From: Gloeocapsa sp. PCC 73106
Lineage (GTDB): Bacteria > Cyanobacteriota > Cyanobacteriia > Cyanobacteriales > Gloeocapsaceae
Length of the DNA stretch: 48,253 nt
NCBI RefSeq assembly: GCF_000332035.1
Contig: NZ_ALVY01000208.1
Coordinates: 1-48,253 of the forward strand
Direction: 5' to 3'
Shown here: piece after piece, positions 1-7,448 of the stretch
How positions within the stretch are numbered: the stretch's first letter is position 1
Layout: every line of letters begins with the position of its first letter
Notes under the pieces: generated by a model
The model's input: the letters and a program-made list of their open reading frames with translations, nothing else
Database searches by the model: none
Told to the model about the DNA's origin: nothing
Translations under genes and position numbers: made by a program

Positions 1-39
1 CAATCTGATTATTTTTATCACAAAATCGGATTGTTTTTT
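1..39 (+). terminator. Rho-independent-type terminator hairpin
   Basis: An 8-bp stem (CAATCTGA at 1-8 with TCGGATTG at 26-33, one G-U pair) is followed directly by six T residues. It would end a plus-strand transcript entering from the left. A closely related hairpin of the same 33-base length lies at 22868-22900 after cbiQ, so this is probably one member of a small repeated terminator family. Confidence 0.7.
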
Positions 40-180
40 CTTTTAGCTCGGGTTGACTTTTAAATCAATTTTTGGCGTCCTTGTCCTGTCATTCTCAAAC
101 ACCTTCATTCTCAATAAGCGCAAAATTTTTAAACTATTTTTTTAGCGATCGCAATCGCCAAACTTCAGTATCAACAAGGT

Positions 181-342
181 TTATAGCCACCCTGTCACCC
201 CGTCAGGACAATGATGCACGCGCTCGATATGCTCGCGAGTCCGACGCTCGAAGAATGCAATCATCTCTGGAGTGGGATGGGTCGGATTAGCTGGTAGCAA
301 AGAAAAAGGAGAAGCATGTGTTGATAACGTTAAAATCGTCAT
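181..342 (-). pseudogene. Small ORF, probably the truncated 5' part of a gene (53 aa)
   Basis: A minus-strand frame begins with ATG at 342, preceded by a good ribosome-binding site (GGAG, about 6 bases upstream), and reads 53 codons to a TAA. The middle (PEMIAFFERRTREHIERV) has the regular charged pattern of a real amphipathic helix, while the last dozen residues look like random sequence. I infer a gene start whose downstream part has been lost, perhaps through the rearrangements around the neighbouring insertion sequence. I do not firmly recognise the family. A plus-strand frame covering the same bases (72-290) has no convincing protein character. It could also be a genuine short protein. 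Confidence 0.4.
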
Positions 343-484
343 GGGTTAATCTCCATGAAAATGTCTTTTGCCCCCATCATAGCCCTTTTTTTCAGTTGAC
401 TTGATTGACTGTGGAAAACTAACATCATGTCCGCTTAATTAGTTACCATAAAGTTGTGAGTCACATTTTTATCTGAACCTTTAC

Positions 485-499
485 CTCATATGTTCCACC
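485..499. repeat. Left terminal inverted repeat of the IS
   Basis: CTCATATGTTCCACC pairs with 1710-1724, one mismatch in 15. It overlaps the last codons of the transposase gene and is flanked outside by the TTTAC duplication at 480-484. Confidence 0.8.
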
Positions 500-1601
500 T
501 AGAGATCTGAATATCAATTCCGTGTTTATTAGCAAGCGATCGCTTTTTTTCTATATCAAGTAGTAAGATAGAAAGCACCAGAGTCGGGAAGAAAAATTCT
601 AGAGCTGTTTGAGCAGCTAGTCCCCAATCAGGTTGAGAACTCAGACCACTTATCCAATATCCCCAAAGCGCCAAAACGAAAGAAATTAAACAAAGAACTA
701 ACCAACGATGAACTCCTAATAGAGTGCTTTGTCCAAAACGATGAAGGCTAAATCGATGTTTAATGGTTTTAAACCAACCTTCGATTTGCCATCGTCTTTT
801 ACCCCACCAAACGATAGTACTCGGTTTAAGTTGACGGGTAGAAATCAAGTATCGTTTCACTTTACGACCATCATCTCTCGTGAAATAGTAATGGGCGATA
901 CTGACGGGAAAGGGTAAATCTTTCAAGTAAAGGTGTTGTCCTCCTTTATGTAATTGAGCTAGACTTCTACCATCAACTAACTTACGAGTTTTCGGCACTC
1001 CTACAATGGCATAAAGTTTGAGACGTCGAATAGTGGTGAGAAAAGCTACAGAGCCAAAAGCTGAGTCAGCTAAAACCATAATTTTAAAGGTTTTTCTCAT
1101 CTTTTTTGGTAAGCTTTTCAACAGACGTCGTCCTAGTTCAGCCGGAGATGGATGTCCTTTTCCTCTGTACACTCGATAACTCCAAGGGATACGCCAATTA
1201 CCCATAACTAAATACAATACTACTAAGTGTAAACCTCTTTTGCCATGATAGACCCGAATTAATTGCTCAAAAGCTTTGAATTTTCCTTTTTTTTCCAAAG
1301 TTGTTAAATCGATAATTACCTGTAAATGAGGTTTTCTTCCTTTGGGAACATGAGAAATTAATTGTTCTAGAATCCAACTACGTAAACTTCTAATTAGAGA
1401 ACGAGTAGACCAACAATACTGATTGAGAAATCTAGAGATTGAGGCAGGAGCTTTGCCTTTACAATGTTTTTGAGATGCTATACCTGTAGCTTCTAATAAT
1501 AATCCCAATATAGATTCAAGAGACTGTTTTTGATATCTGCTGGGCATCAAATTTAACAAAGAAGCTACAAACGCTTGAAGACTTGGTAAAAGTTTATCCA
1601 A
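486..1601 (-). CDS. IS4-like DDE transposase (371 aa)
   Basis: It catalyses cut-and-paste movement of the element at 485-1724. A candidate DDE triad is visible: Asp98 in IIDLTTLEKKG, Asp179 in MVLADSAFGS, and Glu274 in WQIEGWFKTIKHRF; the last matches the Tyr/Arg-Glu-Lys signature of IS4-type enzymes. The residues before the first Asp look like the usual helical N-terminal domain, and the C-terminus is hydrophobic. Length fits a full-length family member and no frameshift is seen. The reading frame ends inside the left inverted repeat, common in compact elements. Assignment to IS4 rather than the related IS701 group is uncertain. Confidence 0.88.
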   Translation of the reverse strand: MDKLLPSLQAFVASLLNLMPSRYQKQSLESILGLLLEATGIASQKHCKGKAPASISRFLNQYCWSTRSLIRSLRSWILEQLISHVPKGRKPHLQVIIDLTTLEKKGKFKAFEQLIRVYHGKRGLHLVVLYLVMGNWRIPWSYRVYRGKGHPSPAELGRRLLKSLPKKMRKTFKIMVLADSAFGSVAFLTTIRRLKLYAIVGVPKTRKLVDGRSLAQLHKGGQHLYLKDLPFPVSIAHYYFTRDDGRKVKRYLISTRQLKPSTIVWWGKRRWQIEGWFKTIKHRFSLHRFGQSTLLGVHRWLVLCLISFVLALWGYWISGLSSQPDWGLAAQTALEFFFPTLVLSILLLDIEKKRSLANKHGIDIQISRWNI

Positions 1602-1709
1602 TATTTTTGATAAGGAGAATGATTGACAGTGCTAGAAATGCAATTTTAAATCATAACTGCTTCTTTATTTTTGACAAGTTGTCTAAGTATTAATACTTAT
1701 TCTTATTTT

Positions 1710-1724
1710 GGTGGAACATGTGAG
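1710..1724. repeat. Right terminal inverted repeat of the IS
   Basis: GGTGGAACATGTGAG is the reverse complement of the left end with one mismatch. It is followed by the second copy of TTTAC at 1725-1729. It lies about 110 bp upstream of the transposase start. Confidence 0.8.
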
Positions 1725-1824
1725 TTTACCCAATTGTAGGGCGACTGGGGAGAGACCGAGAGAGACAAGGGAGACAAGGAAGATTTTTCCCCTTTACCCT
1801 TTACCCCTACTCACCTTTATGTAC

Positions 1825-1850
1825 AAGTATTTACCGGAACTTGATATAAT
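1825..1850 (+). promoter_or_regulatory. Repeated promoter-like element upstream of ndk
   Basis: This 26-base stretch ends in a perfect -10 hexamer, TATAAT (1845-1850), about 75 bases upstream of ndk. It matches 18142-18167, upstream of recQ, at 23 of 26 positions. I see no good -35 hexamer at the right distance. It may be a dispersed repeat carrying a -10 element, and is a candidate ndk promoter. Confidence 0.45.
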
Positions 1851-1925
1851 TGTGTCTTGCCAAGATGACCCCAATCTGAGTTAATCTTTTTTGGTGGACT
1901 AAAACACAAAAGGAGACTCCAGTAG

Positions 1926-2375
1926 GTGGAACGTACATTTATTATGGTTAAACCCGATGGCGTACAACGCAATCTCATCGGCGAAGTGATTCAACGCTTT
2001 GAAAACAAAGGTTTTACTCTGGTAGGCTTAAAAATGTTAAAACCTTCTCGTGAGTTGGCAGAAAAACACTACGCTGTTCACAAAGAAAGACCATTCTTTA
2101 AAACCTTAGTCGATTTTATTACTTCTGACCCTGTAGTAGCGATGGTGTGGGAAGGCGATGGGGCGATCGCGTCAGCGCGAAAAATTATTGGGGCTACTAA
2201 CCCTCTCAACGCTGAACCTGGAACTATTAGAGGCGATTATGGTGTCAGTATCGGTCGTAATCTTATTCACGGTTCTGATGCACCTGAAACTGCTCAACAA
2301 GAGATTGGTCTTTGGTTTGAACCAACCGAATTAGTCGGCTGGACACCCACCGCTCAAGCTTGGCTCTACGAGTAA
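1926..2375 (+). CDS. ndk: Nucleoside diphosphate kinase
   Basis: It transfers the gamma-phosphate of ATP to other nucleoside diphosphates through a phosphohistidine, keeping NTP and dNTP pools balanced in the cytosol. At 149 residues it has the usual family length. The N-terminus [20 protein letters not shown] and the active-site segment [10 protein letters not shown] with His115 are diagnostic. The start is GTG at 1926, supported by AGGAGA about 11 bases upstream; no in-frame ATG would keep the conserved N-terminus. It appears to be monocistronic, following the repeat-derived promoter at 1825-1850 and ending before a small hairpin. Confidence 0.97.
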   Translation: MERTFIMVKPDGVQRNLIGEVIQRFENKGFTLVGLKMLKPSRELAEKHYAVHKERPFFKTLVDFITSDPVVAMVWEGDGAIASARKIIGATNPLNAEPGTIRGDYGVSIGRNLIHGSDAPETAQQEIGLWFEPTELVGWTPTAQAWLYE

Positions 2376-2385
2376 CAAAACATTA

Positions 2386-2410
2386 AGGGGAGATCAAAAC
2401 AGACTCCCCT
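2386..2410 (+). terminator. Possible weak terminator after ndk
   Basis: AGGGGAG at 2386-2392 pairs with CTCCCCT at 2404-2410 around an 11-base loop. No T-run follows, so it is either a weak terminator or an mRNA-stabilising hairpin. The rest of the interval to 2658 (about 250 bp) is AT-rich and should hold the promoter of the taxis operon; I see no firm hexamers. Confidence 0.35.
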
Positions 2411-2658
2411 ATGATACCCTCCCAGCGCTGTTTCATTTTCCAGGGGAAATCATTTGATATCGAATAGAAAAAAATAATGCTATTAATCAATTTACGGATC
2501 TTTTAGACTTATTAATGCTTATCGTTACTTAACATAACTTATAACTAATTGAAGATTATCTTACGGAAGTGTTAGTATGACAGCAGTAAAAGTAAGTCTA
2601 GTTGCATCAAACATGTAAATAGTCTTTTAAAATTTCATTAAGTAAAATAAGGTCAACT

Positions 2659-3798
2659 GTGACATACACAAACACGGAAATAATCATGGTCCTAAAAAAG
2701 TACTGCCAAGATAAAGCAAGCGGTTGCTTGAAATTTAGTTGGCAAAGTGTGAAGTGGTCAATCTATCTTTTTCATGGATCATTTATTTATATTACTCACG
2801 GAATAAGACCAGATGAAAAGTTCGAAAGAAATTTATTATCTTTTAGGAAACAAAACCCCAATATAACCAATGCTAGTATTGCTAAGCTAAAAGTAGTGTA
2901 TCATCAAAATGTCATGCAAGAAAATAGTAACGCCGAGTATAAAACTCTTTACTGGCTGTACACACAAAAAATATTGTCGACAAATCAAACTTTTAATCTA
3001 ATTTTTCTTTTAATCCGAGAATCTTTAGAATCTCTATTGTTATTAGCAAAAGCCGATTTTAACTTTATTACGTACGATTTGGATATTCCCATAATTGTAC
3101 GTTTTGACTTAGAGCAGTTATTAGTAAATACAGGAGACAGAATAAAATATTGGAAACTACTTGCCCCAGAAATTAAATCATCCTATCAATCTCCCTACCT
3201 TTTTCGACCCTTATCAGAAGAATCTCAATCTCTTGATATAGACTTGCACAAACAATATGGAAATATTTTAACGGGTTACAATTTTCGTCAACTAGGTGCA
3301 AAATTATTCTGTGATGAATTAGTAATTGCTAAGAGAATTCAACCTTTTATTTCTAAAGGATTGATTAAGTTAAATGAGCCTAATTTTCCTTTTAATAGTT
3401 TGCCAAACCTATATCAATCTACTTCACCTGAAAAGACTAAACAGATTGTTTGTGTAGATGATAGTTTACCAGTTATTCAAATGATTGACTTTTACTTAAA
3501 ACCTTTTAACATAAAAGTCAATGCAGTGACGGAATCTCCTAAAGCAATGACGGAGATAATTCGTTTAAAACCAGATTTAGTTTTATTAGATATAAATATG
3601 CCTGATTTAGATGGCTATTGTCTTTGTGTGTTTATCCGCCAAAATTCAGAACTTAGTCAAATTCCCATTATTATGGTGACAGGAAAAAATGGCATAATCA
3701 ATCGTGCAAAGGCGAAAATACATGGCGCTACAGATTATTTGACTAAACCTTTTAGCAAAGAACAACTACAAAATAAGATTACTAAATATCTTGTCTAA
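2659..3798 (+). CDS. PATAN-domain (PatA/PixG/PilG-like) response regulator
   Basis: First gene of a five-gene taxis operon. The N-terminal part (about residues 8-65) resembles a PATAN/DUF4388 domain: a helix, then SGCLKF, WSIYLFHGSFIYITHG. The C-terminal part (about 262-379) is a CheY-type receiver with the acidic pair DD at 267-268, phospho-acceptor Asp311 in LLDINMPDLDG and Lys in the TKPF motif. In cyanobacterial phototaxis and type IV pilus clusters, such proteins are output regulators of the CheA kinase, thought to act on pilus motors. The chosen start is GTG at 2659 with AAGG upstream; ATG at 2686 is a possible alternative but would trim the PATAN domain. Confidence 0.85.
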   Translation: MTYTNTEIIMVLKKYCQDKASGCLKFSWQSVKWSIYLFHGSFIYITHGIRPDEKFERNLLSFRKQNPNITNASIAKLKVVYHQNVMQENSNAEYKTLYWLYTQKILSTNQTFNLIFLLIRESLESLLLLAKADFNFITYDLDIPIIVRFDLEQLLVNTGDRIKYWKLLAPEIKSSYQSPYLFRPLSEESQSLDIDLHKQYGNILTGYNFRQLGAKLFCDELVIAKRIQPFISKGLIKLNEPNFPFNSLPNLYQSTSPEKTKQIVCVDDSLPVIQMIDFYLKPFNIKVNAVTESPKAMTEIIRLKPDLVLLDINMPDLDGYCLCVFIRQNSELSQIPIIMVTGKNGIINRAKAKIHGATDYLTKPFSKEQLQNKITKYLV

Positions 3799-3958
3799 GT
3801 CAAGGTTGTCTATGTTCAAGATTAAAATTGAGATATCTGCTTTAAATGATTGAGTCGCTTCTGTTCGATATTATTAAGAATTAATCAGATTTCTTACTTT
3901 TCCAATTGGATATGTTATAATATAATATACATTAAATAGAAATTTAAATTCAAGGCTG

Positions 3959-4360
3959 ATGCTATCTAAAACAACATCTATATTAGACAACAACCAAACA
4001 AAAAGAATATTAGTCGTCGATGATATGAAAGCTGAGTTAGAGCTCATCAGTCGATATCTTACTCAGGCTGGATATAGTGTTGCAACTGCAAAAGATGGAA
4101 AAGAAGCAATGCAAAAAGTTATTGAGTATAAGCCTGATGCTATTGTGACAGACTGGATGATGCCAGAAATGGGGGGACTAGATTTGTGTCGCCAACTTAA
4201 GAAAAAAAAAGAAACAGCGGATATTCCTATCGTAGCTTGTACTGCTAAAAGTAGGGATGTTGATCGGATGTGGGCAACTAAACAGGGCGTTAAAAGATAT
4301 GTGGTCAAACCCTTCACTGCTGAAGAATTAATCATTGCCATCAAAGAAGCAATGGCTTAA
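3959..4360 (+). CDS. CheY-like response regulator (PixH/PilH-like)
   Basis: A single-domain receiver of 133 residues. The acidic pair is at 21-22 (LVVDDM), the phospho-acceptor is Asp65 in IVTDWMMPE, and the conserved Lys sits in YVVKPFTAEE. It lacks an output domain, so it should act by protein contact, like PixH/PilH in cyanobacterial taxis systems, perhaps as a phosphate sink or a second regulator beside the PATAN protein. It lies 160 bp after the first gene; that gap is very AT-rich (TATAATATAATATAC near 3916-3930) and could hold an internal promoter. The ATG at 3959 follows AAGG only four bases upstream. Confidence 0.9.
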   Translation: MLSKTTSILDNNQTKRILVVDDMKAELELISRYLTQAGYSVATAKDGKEAMQKVIEYKPDAIVTDWMMPEMGGLDLCRQLKKKKETADIPIVACTAKSRDVDRMWATKQGVKRYVVKPFTAEELIIAIKEAMA

Positions 4361-4410
4361 CACTACCAAGACCAAATTAGTACTTAATAATTATTAATGT
4401 TCCAAGTGGC

Positions 4411-4956
4411 ATGTTAACAAATACTCAATCTTCGCTCTCTAAACTGCAAGAACTCCTTCCTCAACTATTTGAATCGACACAGTTACTTGGCGAGCCTTTC
4501 CTTCGTTTTCAGCTAACACCAGGGATAATTGCATTACTTTCGATGGAATCTGTACAGGAAGCTTTATTAGTGCCTGTCAAATTCATAACACGAATTCCTA
4601 ATGTGCCATCATTTGTTGTCGGGTTAGTTAACTCTCGTGATCGGGTTTTCTTTGCCATCGATTTACCTGAGATGCTGGGATTAGCTTCTCCTTTAACCAC
4701 CTCACTACACTATCACATGATCACCATCCAAGTCTCTCAATTGATTTCATCTAACCCAGAACAGAAAATTTGTCTTGGTTTAATAGTCAATTACATTCAA
4801 GGTATTACCAGGGTAAATTCTGATGAAAAACTGTCAGATCAAGGTAATTTTTCCAGCAGCTTAACCCCTCATATACAGGCTGTGATTGCAGAAAAAGAAA
4901 CGCTTTTACCAATTTTAAGTTTGGCAAGTATCATTAAACAAGCAAACAAAAGATAG
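4411..4956 (+). CDS. CheW-like adaptor (PixI/PilI-like)
   Basis: A 181-residue CheW-domain protein that should couple the transducer to the CheA-like kinase encoded downstream. The CheW fold is suggested by the segments ESVQEALLVPVKFITRIPNV and VVGLVNSRDRVFFAIDLPEM, the latter matching the family's G-x-x-N/W-x-R-G region with the glycine changed. The last 40 residues give the short hydrophobic strand (LLPILSLASII) typical of the fold's end. It sits 50 bp after the CheY gene and 19 bp before the transducer gene, consistent with one transcript. Confidence 0.85.
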   Translation: MLTNTQSSLSKLQELLPQLFESTQLLGEPFLRFQLTPGIIALLSMESVQEALLVPVKFITRIPNVPSFVVGLVNSRDRVFFAIDLPEMLGLASPLTTSLHYHMITIQVSQLISSNPEQKICLGLIVNYIQGITRVNSDEKLSDQGNFSSSLTPHIQAVIAEKETLLPILSLASIIKQANKR

Positions 4957-4975
4957 TTTAATTTAGAAAATCCCT

Positions 4976-7369
4976 ATGACTATTACCAAGAAAAACCCGG
5001 TTGAATCAAACTCTGAAATCAATTCTCAGGATCATGATAATTCAGCCTCCCATCTATCCAATGACAGGAAAGATCAGATTAGAAAAATTCCTAAACGTTC
5101 AGGAACTCTGCGTAATCGATTATTGATGACTCTTCTACCTACTCTTCTTATCCCCTTGGCAGTTGCTAATGGGATCGCGGTTAATGTGATTAATCGTGAT
5201 ATCAAGGGAGGGAAACTGCAAGAACAGGAAAAAACTGTTATCATCACTGGTCACATTACTAGCCAATTTTTCCAAGCAGTACAAAATGTTAACAATGTTC
5301 TCGAAGTCAACCCCATAATTTTGGATAGTTTGAAGTCTGGAACCCAAAAAGTACAATCTGAAGGATTACTGCAAAAATCTATTGACGAAGTTGAACAACA
5401 GTTCGCAACAACTAAGTTATTATCATTAAATCAAGCGCTCAACAATTATCTTCAAACCCTCGCGGAAGAAAACAATATTGCAGAAATTATTATTACAGAA
5501 CGAAATGGTTTCAACGTTGGATATAATTCCCCCTCTTCAGACTTTGTGCAAAGCGATGAAGAATGGTGGCAAACTGCGCAACAAAAGGGAGCAACAATTC
5601 TCGAACCCAAATTTGACGAGTCAAGTAACTCAGCCGTTCTAGAATTGGTAGCTCCTATTAGATATCTTAAAACTGGTGAGCTACTCGGGGTAGGTAAATT
5701 TGGGGTTTCCATAAAACATTTGAATGAAAGGCTAGCCTCAATTGTTGGAGTTAAACTCATAGGATCTCAGACTATTCAAATTATTGATTCCAAGACTGCA
5801 AGATCATTGAACACCATGACGGCTGAAGAGACAACTGAGTTAACAGAAATCATTGGTGGTCAAGAAGTAGTAGAAATATTGAGAATGTTTAGTGAAGCTG
5901 CTAGAAACCGAGATACCGAGCTAGAAAATCTAGGAGAACTTCAAGGCATCTCCAACGTTGAATTGACAAAATTTAATGAAGATGAGATTGTCATGTTCTT
6001 TGAGAATGGAGAAAGATATTTTCACGTTATTAATATTCCTGCTACGAATCTTGTTGCAATAACTTCTATTGAGAAGGCACAGGTTGCTGCACAAAGAAAT
6101 CAACTGATAATCATTTTGGGATCGACGGCGCTTCTCTTAGCAGGTTTGGCTACCGGGATCATTTTCTTGTTATCACAAAAACTCTCTCAACCTTTGGCAA
6201 ACTTGGCGAGTAAAGCACAACAGGTAGCGAATGGAGATTTAGAAGTTGAAGCAAATTTAGAAGGAACACAAGAAACCCAATTCCTAGCTGAAAACTTCAA
6301 TAACTTAGTGAAACAGCTCAAGATTCTGATTCAAGAACAACGAAACTTTGGTCAAGAGAAAGAACAGCAAACAAAAGCCTTAGAACAAGAAATTTATCAA
6401 CTCCTCAATGAAGTGGAAGGGGCATTAGACGGGGATCTAACTGTTCGCGCGAGCTTAACCTCAATAGAGATGAGTACTGTTGCTGATTTATTTAATGCGA
6501 TCATTGACAATCTCAAAGATATTGCTGTGAAGGTAAAAGACTCCACTACACAAGTAAGTTCATCTCTGGAAGCCGACCAACTACTGATTCAGAAATTAGC
6601 TGAACAAGCGATTGAAGAAGTTGAAGCAACTCATCACACTTTAGAGTCAGTTAAAGAGATGTCCAATTCTATTGAAGATATTGCTGAAAATGCTAACCGA
6701 ACGGCCGTGCTCGCTCAAGATACTCATACTGTTACTCAACAAGGCGCTAGTCTTATGGATGAAACTGTAGATAGTATTTTAAATTTACGAACAACTATCG
6801 GTGACACAGCTAAAAAAATGAAGCGGTTAGGGGAGTCTTCCCAAAAAATCTCTTATGTTGTCTCTCTGATTGAAGAAATGGCACTGAAAACAAATTTATT
6901 AGCAATTAATGCCAGTGTTGAAGCCCATCGTGCTGGAGAACAGGGAGAAGGTTTCAGGATTGTGGCAGAACAAGTTAGTGCTTTAGCAGAACAATCATCT
7001 ACAGCTGCCCAACAAATCACGACAATTGTGAAAGAGATTCAATTGGAAAACCAAGAAGTTAGTAAAACCATGGAAATTGGAATTACTCAGGTAGTAAATA
7101 GTACTAACTTGGTAGAATCGACCAAACAGAACTTAAAAAAGGTTCTAGAGCTTTCTGAGTCCATTAACAACTTAATGCAATCTATCTCTAAAACTACCGT
7201 TTCTCAAACTATTATCTCCCATACGGTAAGAGAACTGATGGAACGAATTGTGCAACAATCTAAACAACGACTTGCCTATACTCAAAAAGTAACTCAGTCG
7301 ATGGAAACCACTGCTGAAGTTTCTCAAGAATTAGAGCTTGCTGTTAGGCAATTCAAAGTAAAGGATTAG
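4976..7369 (+). CDS. Methyl-accepting chemotaxis transducer (PilJ-like)
   Basis: A membrane receptor of 797 residues. A first transmembrane helix lies at about 48-68, an extracytoplasmic sensor region of about 300 residues follows, then a second helix near 378-398, a HAMP linker, a coiled-coil and a cytoplasmic signalling tip with the family hallmark (EEMALKTNLLAINASVEAHR). There is no GAF/phytochrome-type domain, unlike the phototaxis receptor PixJ, so it more likely serves a PilJ-type twitching system or senses a small ligand through a Cache-like domain. It follows the CheW gene closely and precedes the CheA gene by 79 bp. Confidence 0.93.
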   Translation: MTITKKNPVESNSEINSQDHDNSASHLSNDRKDQIRKIPKRSGTLRNRLLMTLLPTLLIPLAVANGIAVNVINRDIKGGKLQEQEKTVIITGHITSQFFQAVQNVNNVLEVNPIILDSLKSGTQKVQSEGLLQKSIDEVEQQFATTKLLSLNQALNNYLQTLAEENNIAEIIITERNGFNVGYNSPSSDFVQSDEEWWQTAQQKGATILEPKFDESSNSAVLELVAPIRYLKTGELLGVGKFGVSIKHLNERLASIVGVKLIGSQTIQIIDSKTARSLNTMTAEETTELTEIIGGQEVVEILRMFSEAARNRDTELENLGELQGISNVELTKFNEDEIVMFFENGERYFHVINIPATNLVAITSIEKAQVAAQRNQLIIILGSTALLLAGLATGIIFLLSQKLSQPLANLASKAQQVANGDLEVEANLEGTQETQFLAENFNNLVKQLKILIQEQRNFGQEKEQQTKALEQEIYQLLNEVEGALDGDLTVRASLTSIEMSTVADLFNAIIDNLKDIAVKVKDSTTQVSSSLEADQLLIQKLAEQAIEEVEATHHTLESVKEMSNSIEDIAENANRTAVLAQDTHTVTQQGASLMDETVDSILNLRTTIGDTAKKMKRLGESSQKISYVVSLIEEMALKTNLLAINASVEAHRAGEQGEGFRIVAEQVSALAEQSSTAAQQITTIVKEIQLENQEVSKTMEIGITQVVNSTNLVESTKQNLKKVLELSESINNLMQSISKTTVSQTIISHTVRELMERIVQQSKQRLAYTQKVTQSMETTAEVSQELELAVRQFKVKD

Positions 7370-7448
7370 AAGCGATTTACTTTTTATCCTTATATTGAGA
7401 AATAGTAACTTTAGTATGTAAAAAATCAGATACTGATCTGTAAAAATA

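Larger units (their letters stand above)
485..1724 (-). mobile_element. Complete insertion sequence, IS4-like DDE type (1240 bp)
   Basis: The element is bounded by imperfect 15-bp inverted repeats, CTCATATGTTCCACC at 485-499 and GGTGGAACATGTGAG at 1710-1724 (14 of 15 match as reverse complements). Immediately outside lies the same pentamer TTTAC on both sides (480-484 and 1725-1729), which I read as the target-site duplication. One transposase gene fills the interior, and its stop codon lies within the left repeat. With intact ends and an undamaged gene, the copy looks recent and potentially active. The empty site would have read as continuous sequence across TTTAC between the fragment at 181-342 and ndk. 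Confidence 0.85.

Noticed and set aside
72-290. Plus-strand frame of 72 codons
   Set aside because: Low-complexity, Ser/Arg-rich translation without a ribosome-binding site; the opposite strand (181-342) has a better start and more protein-like sequence.
729-917. Plus-strand frame inside the IS
   Set aside because: Antisense of the transposase gene, with no independent evidence of coding.
1731-1810. Purine-rich then C/T-rich stretch between the IS and ndk, considered as a repeat array
   Set aside because: It is ordinary low-complexity intergenic sequence (GGGAGACAAGG-like and CCCTTTACCC-like runs) without a regular unit.
4063-4344. Minus-strand frame opposite the CheY gene
   Set aside because: Antisense shadow of a clear receiver domain gene.
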